64,000 nt of DNA from Aldrovandia affinis (Eukaryota; Chordata; Actinopteri; Notacanthiformes; Halosauridae): positions 868,001 through 932,000 of the forward strand of contig JAINUG010000173.1 in NCBI GenBank assembly GCA_029706075.1. Direction: 5' to 3'. The notes beneath the pieces were generated by a model. The model was not told the DNA's origin. It did no database searches and worked only from the letters and a program-made list of their open reading frames with translations. Below are positions 23,399 to 34,789 of the stretch, piece after piece (the stretch's first letter is position 1; every line of letters starts with the position of its first letter). Position numbers and translations under genes: made by a program.

Positions 23399-26300
23399 TA
23401 TATTTTACAATATTCAACAGAGGTGCCATATACCAGCATTTTATTTAAAAAAGGATGTAATTGCCATAGAAGATGAAAAAGCCAAGAAAACATGGCTTGG
23501 TTTGTGGAAAAGGTTAAAGTGATTAATCAGACCTCTATGTAGAAAAACAATTGTGGGTAAGAACAAAAATTGCCACTTTTTAAGCTTGAGAGTTGAACAA
23601 ATTCATTTTGAATTAGACTGAAAATATTAATGTGCTATAATATGGTAAAACAGACAATGTGCATGTTGTTCGTTCTCAATTTGTAATGTACTAAAAAAAC
23701 TATAATTCTCTAAGTCTGGGTCATGTATTAATTTTTAAGAGGAACACTGTCTACAGTACCAATATACTTTGCATAATTTGCATCTTAATTCCCTGAGAAG
23801 CCCCAATTTTCCTCCTTTTTTATAATTTGAATAGATTTCGGTAAACCGTTAAAATTCCCGATAACCATTTTTCAAAGTGGAATACAAGGAAAAGAGTGAC
23901 GCGCCTGCATTCTCTACTTCAGTCTCAGTTTCGGGAAGTGATTCCAGTAAGGGGTGGTTTAATGCACCGGTATACCTCCTGGTATCAAAGACACCCGATA
24001 GCACCTGAGGAATCTCTACAGACTTGGGTGAACCCGATAGGGCGAGGCAGTATCACAGCAGTATGAATAGTTTATGGCCTACTTTAACAAGCTTCAGAGA
24101 GCTCTCTGATTTCACCATCATTGCCACCTCTGTACCATGGGTGTGTCCAGTGCCTCATGATTGATATGATGGACTCCCCCCTCATACTAATTTAAAGAGG
24201 CTGTTACATAAAACAAAGAAAAGCCATCCCCATTGTCCCATCCATCAGCTCAGATTTTCAAAGGAGCGTCACAGCTTTGGAGCCCCGACTCGTGTTACGC
24301 ATTCAGGCCGAGTCCTCCATCCATAGGAAATCTCACGGGGACCAAAAGTTGTTTTTGCTCGTGTGAATGTGCTCTCCATGTTGCAGTGTGTGCGGTATCT
24401 ATTCAGGCTCAGACAAACACCATGCTCCCTATACAATGGCTCCTGGGGGACTGGCTTTATGGTCAAGCAGACAAAGCTTTCGGTATACCTGTAAGATGAA
24501 ATGGAATCGTGTTGGGAAAACTAGGCCGACCAGTTTTGCATTAGATTTTCTTTAAGAGAAGGCTACTTTCATCTGACCTCCAGAGAATGCTAAATATATG
24601 AATAATAGAGGGAGGATTAGTCATATTAATAATCACATGGATTTCCGTTTTGCTCACAAAAACAGGATATAAATCAAACATGCCAGATGCACAGTCTGTG
24701 CAATGAACCATGGGATGAAACGTTTGATTAACTAATTATTTAGGAGGAACGGACAGGCCTAACGACTATAATTCAGCAATCTAGGCTTTCAAATAAATCA
24801 TGTGATGTAGACTGTATAAGGATACAGTTTTGAAGACAGTTATTATTATTTTTTTCGCTTCCTCCTTCACTGATCATTGCAACTTTTCTTAATTTTGGCT
24901 GTTGCTGCCACAAGAGGGAGCCTAATTACTGTGACAAACATATGACCAGGACTGTCCATTTAAAAAAGGAAAATAAATGTTAAAAATCAAATAAAACATT
25001 TGGCAGATGGCAATGTTTCTCTTAATTCAGAATCATACCCCCAAACACCTGCCGGGCCAGGAATATGCTGGAGTAAATTGCAGTCTTTGCAAGACCAGTA
25101 CATCTGTACTACAGTTATGCATTTCCCAAGCTATCACAATGTTCCTGCTCCTTAAAAATAACATAGAACTGAAAGAAGCTAGAGACATTGCCTGCAGAAT
25201 ACTAATAATTTTTTTTCTGAATTGTGACACATAAAGCTGTGGGGCTGGATGCAGCTCAAGGTTGACTCACCAGCAAATCAAAATACACAAACTGCTCATA
25301 TCCACTGCTAATGTAAAACTACCTTTGGTTGTATGGTTTTTACAATGACCAGTGAGTAGTGAGCAGTGAGTGGTTTATTTAATATTTGGTAGTATGATTA
25401 AATGGGGAATTGTAGCGGGTCACCCCACTGCAGTCATACAGAGTGCTCAGGAGTCGCCAAGTGGATCTGATTGGCTAACGCTCTGCTTGGCCACACAGTT
25501 TAATGTTCGGTGTTAATTCAACTCTTACAGTCCAAAAAGTATCAAATGTTAGGCTACTGTATCAGAGTAAAATATATTATGTCAGAGTTAATTTAACACT
25601 TAACATTGTGCTGTGAAGTCTTTCAGCATTGCTTTGAGTGCTCCTGAAAGCACCTTTTAGTTAATATCTCCGGCCACGGTCCATCCCCCTCAGGCTCTTT
25701 TTTACTGCGATCTGCAGCATGGCACATTTGTTCCAAACTAATGGCCTGGGCTTATGAACAATGCCAGACGCACCACACTCCAATCCAAGACTTTCCACCT
25801 CCTTTATTACTGAAATTTAGGACATCTGGTGTTTGTCGTTTAGACACAGGAGGGTCAAAATCTGCAGTGGAGCTACGGTGATGTGCGGAGCAATTGAGAA
25901 ACAAACCTACTTGCTTCTGTAAATGGCAAATGTGTTTTGCACTAATACTCAAAATAAATTGAACGATTAATTATTCATAATATTTATAATCTCCATTTAA
26001 CCAAAATCTTTCTTAAGAAATTGATCTGTACAAGTGGGTTATAGCATTTGTCTTTTACTTGGATTTTTAGGACAGACAGCTTGTGTTTCTTCATTCAAAA
26101 ATATTAATTGAATTAAGCATGAATGAGAGTTTTTTCCCCCAAATCATCCTACGTCCAACACACAACACATACAGCAATGACAAGATAAAGAAAAAGAATA
26201 TACCCAAACGAAGAAGAAGAGAAGGATAAAGAACAAAATTCTAAAACAACAGGATATATTGTCTTGCACCTTTGTTCAAAGTGATGAAAATGCCTTCAAG

Positions 26301-27284
26301 TGTATCAGTGATACAATTATTATACACTTATTATACACAGCGCTAGGCCTTTTAGTGAAGATGTACAGGTGAAATCTCAAAGGAAAAATATATCTATCGC
26401 ATCTTAACTACAAAATAAATAAACTGGGATATTTTTAGGTGAAAACACCACCACAGGCATTTTCTTTATATATGTCTGATTGTAATCACAAAGAGACACA
26501 ACAACAAGTTGGGTCTTCAGAATAAGTATTGACAAACCTGGGTTGTTGGGTGCTGCATCCTGCTTGCTCTCATCGTAGTGACATGCCCCATGGTCTCAAG
26601 CCTATTTGCATTTTATTTGCATGTAATTGGCTGCAGCATAATCAAGGGAGGGAGTGTTTCACTTGGTTGGATTCTCTCTGCCTCATTGCACAAGAGTGAT
26701 TATCTTGCAATCTTACAATTCATTCACAGGGCAGCTCAACTGATTGACTCCACAGTGAAACTAAACTGGAGCTTGCAGCACCCGCTTTGGAGGACTTGCA
26801 TGCCAGCCTCTGCTCTCCAAAATTTACAGAGGATGCTGCAGTAATGGGACAGTCCTACAAATATGATTGGGCATTCCAAATTGGGTGAAAAGTCTGTTTT
26901 CTTATACACACTGCATAATCAGCACAGATAGCGCTACACTATCACACAATCCAAATGTACTTTTCCCTAGCTCATTTTTACTGTGTCAAAGTCTCCTGTT
27001 CTGCTTTATCAATTCAGGTTTCAAACTGGGACCAGAGATTTGAGATGCTTGGCATCAAGTGTATACCAGCTTGTGGAGCAGGAAATAGAATTGGCATCCT
27101 TTTTTCATTTAATGTGGCATGTGTCAAGCATCTACATGACAGGTTGCGTTTTGGGGAATTTTCCCATCCATGAATGGAAACAGAAATGGCTGTGATTTTT
27201 TGTTGTTGTTGTTTTTTATTATAACACAGATGGTTAAATACTTGATTTTGTTTGGTAGAGAGGGTGTTAATTATTTTCCAGTAA

Positions 27285-27292
27285 ATAATAAC

Positions 27293-27330
<38 letters not shown>
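27285..27330. repeat. (AAT)n microsatellite
   Basis: A run of AAT/AAC units starting AATAATAACAATAATAATAA, about 14 units long. Confidence 0.9.
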
Positions 27331-27331
<1 letters not shown>

Positions 27332-27500
27332 GAACATGGTTCCAAATCACGTTCAAAATTCAATTTCAGTGTACCATTCTAATGTTTACATTTCAAAACT
27401 GAATCTAATGGTAACAGTTAACAACAACAACAACAACAAACCAAAAAATGTGTTTAATTATATTTGAGCGTCACTCCAGATTGTGCAGTTGTCTTCAGTG

Positions 27501-27650
27501 TGATCAACTCAGCTTTGCTTTGGGATTGCATCACAACACCCTGTAGTAGAAATATTAGGGCTTTGCCTATTGTTTTGATCAACTCAGCTTTGCTTTGGGA
27601 TTGCATCACAACACCCTGTAGTAGAAATATTAGGGCTTTGCCTATTAAAG
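27501..27650. repeat. 75-bp tandem duplication, two copies
   Basis: The unit starting TGATCAACTCAGCTTTGCTT occurs at 27,501 and again at 27,576; the two copies match almost base for base through AGGGCTTTGCCTATT. Confidence 0.92.
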
Positions 27651-28177
27651 GTTTTGAGAACGGCTCCTATTCAAAACCACAAAATTATACTATCATTATC
27701 TTAGCTGTTGCATTGCATCCCCATGTTTATAAAATATTACATGCCAGTGCAAGGCAATACTGTGATCACCATGGAAACAAGGAGGCTAATTTTGAATGAT
27801 GACACATTTTATTTTATTAAGTTTTCTCCTAAAAGCACATGATGTCCATTAGCACTTTCCCATCCCCCCTTACTGTATTATGACTCTGGTGTTTAGTTTT
27901 TATATATACTTGCCTTTCAATATCCCTTTGCTTTTTATTATGATTAATTTTATATTCTAATTCCATATGTTATATACAACAAAAATATACAATGTTATAT
28001 ATTTAGCTAAATTGACATCTCAAATATATTTATTATTAAATGAACAGAATATATCAACACAGTGGAAAGTTATGACATACTTTTTCAAAGTGTAATATAA
28101 TAACTATTTAAATGTATACTAATCAAATATACATAGTTTGAGCACCCTTTTAGTACAGCACCACCTTTGGCTATATA

Positions 28178-29384
28178 ACAGCTTCCCAACTTTATTGGAA
28201 AAAGATAACACCTGTTACTTTTTTTGAGACATGTAACCTGATTACTTTCGTTAATCAGGCACTAATTACATTTATTATCTGATCAGCCAATCATGTGATC
28301 AGCCAATCAGCAACTCAATGCATAAAAGCATGCAGATATGGTCAAGAGGTTCAGTTGTTGTTCAGACCAAAAACAGAATGGGGAAGAAATGTGATCTAAG
28401 TGACTTTGACCGTGGAATGCTTGTTGGTGCTAGACGGGGTGGTGTGAGTATCTCAGAAACTGCTGGTCTCATGGGATTTTCACACAAAACAGTCTCTAGA
28501 GTTTACAGAGAATGGTGGGAAAAACAAAAAACATTTGCCGCCAGTGAGCGGTAGTTCTGTGGGCAAAAATGCATAACCATGCATTACAACAGAGGTATGC
28601 AGAAGAGCATCTCTGAACGCACAACATGTCAAACCTTGAAGTGGATGAGCTACAGCAGCAGAAGACCACACCGCGTTCCACTCCTGTCAGCTAAGAACAG
28701 GAAAGTGAGGCTACAGTGGGCACAGGCTCACCAAAACTGGACAGTTGAAGATTGGAAAAACATTGCCTGGTCTGACAAATCTCGATTTCTGCTGCGACAT
28801 GCAGATGTTAGGGTCAGAATTTGGGGTAAACAACATGAATCCATGAATCCATCCTGCCTTGTGTCAATGGTTCAGGCTAGTGGTGGTGGTGTAATGGTGT
28901 GGGTAATGTTTTCTTGGCAAACATTAGGCCCCTTAATACCAATTGAGCATTGTTTAAATGCCACAGCCTACCTGCGTCTTGTTGCTGACCATGTGCATCC
29001 CTTTATGGCCACAGTCTACCCATCTTCTAATGGCTACTTCCAGCAGGATAATGCACCATGTCACAAAGCACACGTCATTTCAAGTTGGTTCCACGTACAT
29101 GACAATGAGTTCAGTGTACTCCAATGGCCTCCATTGTCATCAGATCTCAGTCCAATAGAGCACCTTTGGGATGTGGTGGAACGGGAGATTTGCAACATGA
29201 ATGTGCAGCCAACAAATCTCCAGCAACTGCATGATGCTATCGTGTCAACATGATCAAAAATCTCTGAGGAATGTTTCCAGCACCTTGTTGAATCCATGCC
29301 ACAAAGAATTCAGGCTGTTCTGGGGGCAAAGGGGGTCCTACCCAGTACTAGAAAGGTGTACCTAATAAAGTGGCCACTAAGTGT
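28178..29384 (+). mobile_element. Tc1-like transposon, DD36E-type, internally deleted
   Basis: The right end GGTGTACCTAATAAAGTGGC continues to CACTAAGTG; a diverged inverted copy (CAACTTTATTGG...ATAACACCTGT) lies at about 28,185-28,215. Between them lies a plus-strand transposase reading. The ends and coding sequence match a Tc1 family very common in fish. The copy lost part of its coding region relative to the usual layout, so it cannot be autonomous. Confidence 0.85.
28381..29253 (+). pseudogene. Tc1-like transposase, broken
   Basis: The first open piece (28,381-28,554) holds the N-terminal helix-turn-helix DNA-binding region: DLSDFDRGMLVGARRGGVSI, then KTVSRVYREW. The second (28,579-29,253) holds the catalytic domain: WSDKSRF (first Asp), YFQQDNAPCH (second Asp) and SPIEHLWD (Glu). 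I count 36 residues between the second Asp and the Glu, so the motif is DD36E, not classical DD34E. Relative to the usual protein, the linker between the two DNA-binding subdomains is missing and a stop separates the pieces; another stop lies near 29,253, before the expected C-terminal residues. Not functional. Confidence 0.85.
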
Positions 29385-29389
29385 ATATA

Positions 29390-30660
29390 TTGACTAATTT
29401 AAAGAGTGCATTGAGGGCAGAGGGAAAAAATGACATCATCCATAAGTCACTCAAATCGCCTGATTTTCTACTCAGTGGAAAGCTTTGTGGGTCTATTACT
29501 TTACAGTTGAGCGGCCACAGAGGAAACTTGGCTCTCCATAACTTCACTCAAGGCAAATTGAGACAAAGCAGCACTTTGGCCAATAATGAACATAGTTTAA
29601 AGCTCACAATCAAACTGAGCAGTCCTTGGTTATTATATCAATAGTTGTCTTATCTCATATTTAGACGACAGGACCAAATGGCTACAGCCAGCCGGCATTA
29701 AAACCTGTCACAATTAAATGAGGCTTTTTAATCTCCCTCCCTCCATTGTGGTATATAACTAGATTGAGATAAATTCCCCAAACTCCTATAAATTTAGCTG
29801 GAAGAACACAGATGTACCTTAAAGCTCACTGAAATGTATACGAGTTGTGAAACATTAGGACCATTTTTTGTTCTCACCTCTAGAGGAGAAAGTCAGATTT
29901 GCAGATAATAATGACTTCCACTCTTCTATATAATGCTTCATAACCATACTGCTTAGGCCTAGAGTTAATCAAACCAATCTTAAGCTTTGTCCACAAGTTA
30001 GAATTAAAAAAATAATATTTTTTTGTTGATAAATACAAATGAATAATGTGTTGCAATAAAATGAAATTAAAAAAAATTTTATTTTTAAAGCTGTGTCTTC
30101 ACCAGGGAAGTTGGATGGGTTTGATATAACACAGGGGGTGGATATCTAACTTTGTTTCCGTCTGAATGGAAAGCAAGTTGTCAATACAATAAGCAAACCC
30201 CAATTGTAAAGAGCATTTAACCTAAAACTGAGTTTTCTTAACATATTTAAGACCCCAGTCACATTTGAAAAGACAAGAAGGAAAAGCAGATAGGCTATAG
30301 ATAAAATGGTCATGTTACACCATTATTTATTAGTTGAAAGTTAAAATATCTCCTAAAGAAGAAACAAAGGTTGTCATCGGGTTTTCTTCCAGGGAACTTG
30401 CTGCTCTGTTCCTTGTTCTTTTGAAAAGGTTGGAGCCTGGCAGGCTGAATTTATGAAGTTGCCCTGGGGAGGGTTGGCATAAACTAGAGCACTTTAATCA
30501 TGTTTCCTAAGTTAGTACTGCCATCAAACGGAGTGGCTACTTTGTTCTACGTAAGAGACGTTGCTGATGACTTACTCTCAACCACAGATCAGATGGGTGC
30601 TCCCTGACACTGACACTTCCTTCTCCCTCTCTCCTCTCACACAAGCACCCACTCCGACAA
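29390..30660. other. unassigned stretch
   Basis: No gene or element recognised; AT-rich with short A and T runs. Confidence 0.4.
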
Positions 30661-30740
30661 CCACACACTCTCTGAGACGCACGCACACACATATACACAC
30701 ACACACACAAGTGCACATTCTGACATGTGCACACTAACAA

Positions 30741-30783
<43 letters not shown>

Positions 30784-31080
30784 TAATTTCTGCATATATA
30801 CATATATAACTATGTGTTGTGTAGAGTGGCATTGGGGGGTCCCTTGTACCAGCACCACCATCTTGATTGTGAAGGAGGTAGTTTTGATGACAGGGGGGTC
30901 CCAGGATGACCAGTACCTTCTCACAAACCTACACACAAACTGAGACAAACGCCACATACACAGACACATAACCATATGCACACATACTGAAGCATGCACA
31001 TGGGCACACACACACACACACAGATACACTCAGATACACACCTCTATACACACCAAAATACACACAATGCATACACTTAC
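30661..31080. repeat. CA-rich microsatellite cluster
   Basis: (CA)n runs at about 30,690-30,708, 30,741-30,782 (21 units) and 31,003-31,021, with interrupted CA-rich DNA between. The long cysteine/valine frames on the minus strand here are repeat artefacts. Confidence 0.92.
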
Positions 31081-31317
31081 ATTCCCACCCACCATAAATG
31101 TGCAGTGAGGATTATTTTTAAAGACACAGCCATGGTAGGAATGATTAACTCCTATGCCCCCCTCAGCAGTCAGAGTAAGGGGTGAAACTTCCTGATACAC
31201 TCCTGATTCATCACATTGCTTATTTATTGAAATGTGCATTATTAGATACAGTGAGGAAGTTATTTCTGGTTATTTGTCAAAAAATATCGGTGTTCAGCCA
31301 TTGATGTTGATATGTGT

Positions 31318-31800
31318 TGTGGCATCCCAAGGGGCAGGGCAAGGAAATGGCGGCCTGCCTCTTTAATTCTTGGGAGCCACTGGAGAGGAAACAACTTCAT
31401 TTCCCAGAAGCCCGCAGCCCCACATCTGAATGAAGTCAAGCGATTGGGACTACGGACAGCTGAAGGCCATTCATAGGCCTATTTAAGTGACCAACTCCTA
31501 TCACACTGGGAAGGAGTACGTTGGTGTGTTAGAGTGGTGGAGAGTCGGTGAAGATTGCTGTTTTGGATTAGATTAGATTAGATTAGATTGGATTGTTTTG
31601 AGGACCCTGTTTGTGTACCGACTTGGACTGTGAAATTCCCCTGAAGACCCCACCCTTTTTGTGTTTGTCAAGATTAATTTAATAAAGTGTTGTTTTGTTT
31701 GTAATCCTGCCTCCTCCTTGCCTACGCCCTCTGCGTAGGTCCGTGCGTGTCGCCCAACCCCAAGGTCCGTGCGTGTCGCCCAACCCCAAGGGACACGACA
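31318..31800 (+). mobile_element. solo LTR, TGTGGC...ACA family
   Basis: A 483-bp fossil LTR beginning TGTGGCATCCC and ending GACACGACA, with AATAAAG (about 31,680) as its poly(A) signal. It is flanked by GTGT on both sides (31,314-31,317 and 31,801-31,804), consistent with a 4-bp target duplication. No internal region is attached, so it is a recombination remnant. Related copies lie at 44,818-45,390, 32,320-33,070 and 37,238-37,395. Confidence 0.85.
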
Positions 31801-31804
31801 GTGT

Positions 31805-32319
31805 GTACAAGAACACATTTTTTCATCAATTCATTGACTTTTGCCTATTGAGAAATGTTTTAGAAAATGCTTAATGTAAGTAGGCTGAAATAGGCTGAGT
31901 TAATTTGATTACGTTTTGTTTAGCTGCTCACGTATGACCAGGCTAATCACACATTTTGTGTCATGGCACAGTGGGAGAGCTGTTGCCAAACACCACACAC
32001 ACCCGTCTGATGCCTGACGAACAGGTGAAGGATGGGAGATATGTTTTTGGGCATTATTGCGCTTCAATAATGCTTTGTAATGCTCAATTCCAAATATTCC
32101 AAAAATGCCTTTGAGCCTCCTTGACATAGTTAACTGGTGACAAGCTTCACGCTTTTGATGGGGCACTTTTCAATGTTTTAATGATTTACTGTACTGTATT
32201 GTCACATTTTCTCCCCTGTCAATCAAACTGAACCATGTTTCAGTTTAAGTTCTGTGTAGGTAATCTGTATTTTGAGGATCTTTATTTTGAAGTGTTTTGT
32301 CAGTCAAAATCCAATCCAG
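31805..32319. other. unassigned stretch
   Basis: Nothing recognised between the solo LTR and the next LTR fragment. Confidence 0.4.
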
Positions 32320-32362
32320 TAGGGAAACACAAAACAAAGGGCAGGGTATTTGGGGAATCCAA

Positions 32363-32587
32363 AACACAAAGCCAACCCTGGTCCTGGAGGGCTACTGGGT
32401 GTGCAGGCTTTTGTTCCAGCCCTTCACTAACACACCTGATTCCATTAATCACTTCACTAACACACCTGATTCCACTAATCAACTGCTCGTCAAGGCAATT
32501 AATGTTCAAATCAGGTGTGTTAGTGAAGGGCTGGAACAAAAACCAGCAGACCCTGTAGCCCTCCAGGACCAGGGTTGGGGACCCCTG
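32363..32587. mobile_element. hAT-type MITE inside LTR fragment
   Basis: Long inverted repeats: CCAACCCTGGTCCTGGAGGG near 32,372 mirrors the right side, whose complement starts CAGGGGTCCCCAACCCTGG. The arms continue through the TTGTTCCAGCCCTTCACTAA region. A 30-base internal phrase (TTCACTAACACACCTGATTCC...) is duplicated. The left terminus is diverged and no 8-bp duplication is visible. Non-coding. Confidence 0.75.
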
Positions 32588-32593
32588 CAGTAG

Positions 32594-32952
32594 GGCCTCC
32601 CGCGTGGTCCAGTGGTTACAATGTCCGACGCTGGCCACGGAGACCGGGGTTCAATTCCCCGTCTCGCCAAGTGTCGGCTCTGGCCGGGAGTGCCACCAGG
32701 GTGTGGCGATTGGCTGGCCGCCCCAGGGAGGGGGGAGGGGAGCCGACGTGACGTTCGCTGCGTAGAGTGGCCCTGTAGTACCGGGTTACGGTCGACGGCC
32801 TGCGGGTGCCGTCTCGTAAGAGCGTCACTTCTTCGTCACTACCAGTCGCAGGACTACGGCAGCGAACTCACATTACTAGGGGGATTGACGTAAAAATAGC
32901 GGGTCTAATTGGCTACCAAATTGGGAGAAAAATGGGATAAAATCAGAAACAA
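32594..32952 (+). mobile_element. tRNA-SINE, head type 2
   Basis: Very close to the copy at 18,372: head GGCCTCCCGCGTGGTCCAGT, B box GGTTCAATTCC, GC-rich body and tail CTAATTGGCTACCAAATTGG, ending in a 14-base A run. It lies directly against the right end of the hAT MITE, with no clear target duplication. Confidence 0.88.
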
Positions 32953-33067
32953 AAAAAAAAAAAATCCAATCCAGTTCCTTAATCCAGTCCAAAAATGGGT
33001 ACACAAGCGCGGTCCTCAAAACAATCCAATTCAAAATACACTCCAAACAATTCTCTTCCAATACTCT

Positions 33068-33138
33068 CCTCTTCCTCCTCCTCCTCCTCCTCCTCCTCCT
33101 CCTCCTCCTCCACCACCACCACCACCACCACCACCACC
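33068..33138. repeat. (TCC)n(ACC)n compound microsatellite
   Basis: About 13 TCC units followed by about 9 ACC units. Proline- and tryptophan-run frames across it are artefacts. Confidence 0.93.
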
Positions 33139-33445
33139 TGTATTGTCTAAGCCGCTTATTCCTGGTCAGGGTCGCGGGGGGGGGCTGGAGCCTATCCCAG
33201 CATGCGTTCCGGGCGAGAGGCAGGAATACACCCTGGACAGGTCGCCAATCCATCGCAGGGCACACACCATTCACTCACACACTCATACCTACGGGCAATT
33301 TAGACTCTCCAATTAGCCTAACGTGCATGTCTTTGGACTGTGGGAAGAAACCGAGTACCGGAGGAAACCCACGCGGACACGGGGAGAACATGCAAACTCC
33401 ACACAGAAAGGCCCCCGGCCTGGATTCGAACCCGAGACCTTCTTC
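33139..33445 (-). mobile_element. SINE with RTE-like 3' tail, in an ACC repeat
   Basis: On the minus strand a B box (GGTTCGAATCC) is followed by GGAGTTTGCATGTTCTCCCC, GGGTTTCCTCC, CCAAAGACATGCA and TGGCGACCTGTCCAGGGTG, ending at AATAAGCGGCTTAGACAA. This is a very common fish repeat. The phrase CACCACCACCTGTAT stands on both sides (about 33,129-33,143 and 33,449-33,463), so it inserted into the ACC microsatellite with a duplication of about 15 bp. The tail resembles RTE-type LINEs (from memory). Confidence 0.75.
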
Positions 33446-33489
33446 ACCACCACCTGTATGTATTGAATTTTGATATCTGACTGGCAACA

Positions 33490-34605
33490 TTCAAAATAGA
33501 TTAATATCACACTGCCTCCTAAACATTTTTTTAAAAGGTCTGTCAAATCCTTAGAGAAGTCACAGCTCAGCTATAAAAGCATGAAAAACCCTATCACTGG
33601 CTGCGTGGGTATTCAATCATTTTGCTTTAAACTTTTTTTTAAAGATGAGTCAGTCAGATGCAATCATGCAAAGTTGTGGAAAAGATTCTGAGTCATGATG
33701 ACTGCTCCCAGTGGGACACTCTTTAGTGGTTCTGGCTTCTGACTTCTGAGGAATAATAACCCACCCCACTGCAAACCCAAAGCCATTTCTCCCCCCCATC
33801 AATCTGCTTAAAACTTTGATCTTTAATACCTCTGCACTGAAGCTCCTTTTTCAGTTTTTGTAGAGGTGAAATTGGGAGAATCCTCACAATAATCACATGT
33901 AAGGTGATAGCCTTGACAGAAAGGGAGGTTCTGTGCTATTGCTTTAGCAGGATTTCCCCCCTTCCCCCACCTATTGCTCTCTGCTCTTGTGTCACTGTTA
34001 TGCCATCCATACTTACACAGGGCAGGATATTTAAGAAAATATATTAAAGGTCAGTAATGGTTAATGGACAGGACCATTAACCACTGAGAACTGTATAAAA
34101 ACCTACATATTTTGGTGAGATCTTAGATGGATTTAATTAAGCAAACTGTTTCACTTCACTCTGTTGGTATGATTTAGAGGGCCAACCACATTTGGTGGCC
34201 ATGTGGCAGTATACACAATCATGAATTAAGGTAGCAGGCTGTGTTTCAGGGAGTTTTCTTTTGTTTTCAAAGTGTTTATTTATCAAGACACATCCTGCTG
34301 AAAACAGCTGAATGTAATACAGGATTAATTTAGTAAGTCCTCAACCTAGGAGATTTATATAATTAAAGCCCTTCCATTATGCCTTTATTGAAGAGGGAGC
34401 CTTGATACAACAGCAGTGGGAGCAAAAATGATTTGATCCCTTAACCCTGACCACAAATGCCCCGCCCACTACTCTGTGATGTTGTTCTGCCTGTAACTTG
34501 TCATCCAGGTAGCCAATGGGGGGGCGATGAAGCCCTGCAGCACACCAATCAAAACTGATCAGCTTACCTTGCTCACCACCTGCAGATGGCAAAGGCCCAG
34601 ATCAG
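33490..34605. other. unassigned stretch
   Basis: No gene or element recognised. Simple composition, no long frames with domain content. Confidence 0.4.
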
Positions 34606-34785
34606 GGGATCACAGTGGTGTGGGCCAGGAATCAGGGATCACAGTGGTGTGGGCTAGGATCGGGAGGTCACAGTGGTGGAGGCTGGGTTCGGAGATCACA
34701 GTGGTGTGGGCTGGGATCGGGGGATCACAATGGTTTGGGACAGGATCGGGGATCACATTGGTGTGAGCTGAGATCGGGGGATTGC
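34606..34785. repeat. ~32-bp minisatellite, about 6 units
   Basis: GGGATCACAGTGGTGTGGGC-type units recur with a period of about 32 bases and with base differences and small length changes. Repetitive Gly/Trp frames here are artefacts. Confidence 0.88.
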
Positions 34786-34789
34786 AGAT

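Larger units (their letters stand above)
23401..28177. other. gene-free stretch, mostly unassigned
   Basis: No coding region, RNA gene or complete element recognised in about 4.8 kb. It contains an AAT microsatellite near 27,285-27,330, an AAC run near 27,421-27,438 and a 75-bp tandem duplication at 27,501-27,650. Moderate-complexity stretches (for example 24,220-24,560) could be conserved non-coding DNA, but this cannot be judged from one genome. Confidence 0.35.
32320..33070 (-). mobile_element. LTR fragment split by MITE and SINE
   Basis: About 32,320-32,362 (AAACACAAAACAAAGGGCAG) and 32,953-33,070 (AATCCAGTCC..., GGTACACAAG-like, GGTCCTCAA) match consecutive parts of the minus-strand solo LTR at 44,940-45,150. 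They are separated by a hAT MITE and a tRNA-SINE. A fossil fragment; both of its own ends are lost. Confidence 0.65.

Noticed and set aside
24233-24555. Possible exon in overlapping plus-strand frames
   Set aside because: No domain resemblance, no convincing splice sites, and both strands are open over the same stretch.
30537-31029. Long cysteine/valine-rich minus-strand frames
   Set aside because: They translate CA/GT microsatellites.
32876-33316. Proline-run and tryptophan/arginine-run frames
   Set aside because: Artefacts of the TCC/ACC microsatellite and SINE sequence.
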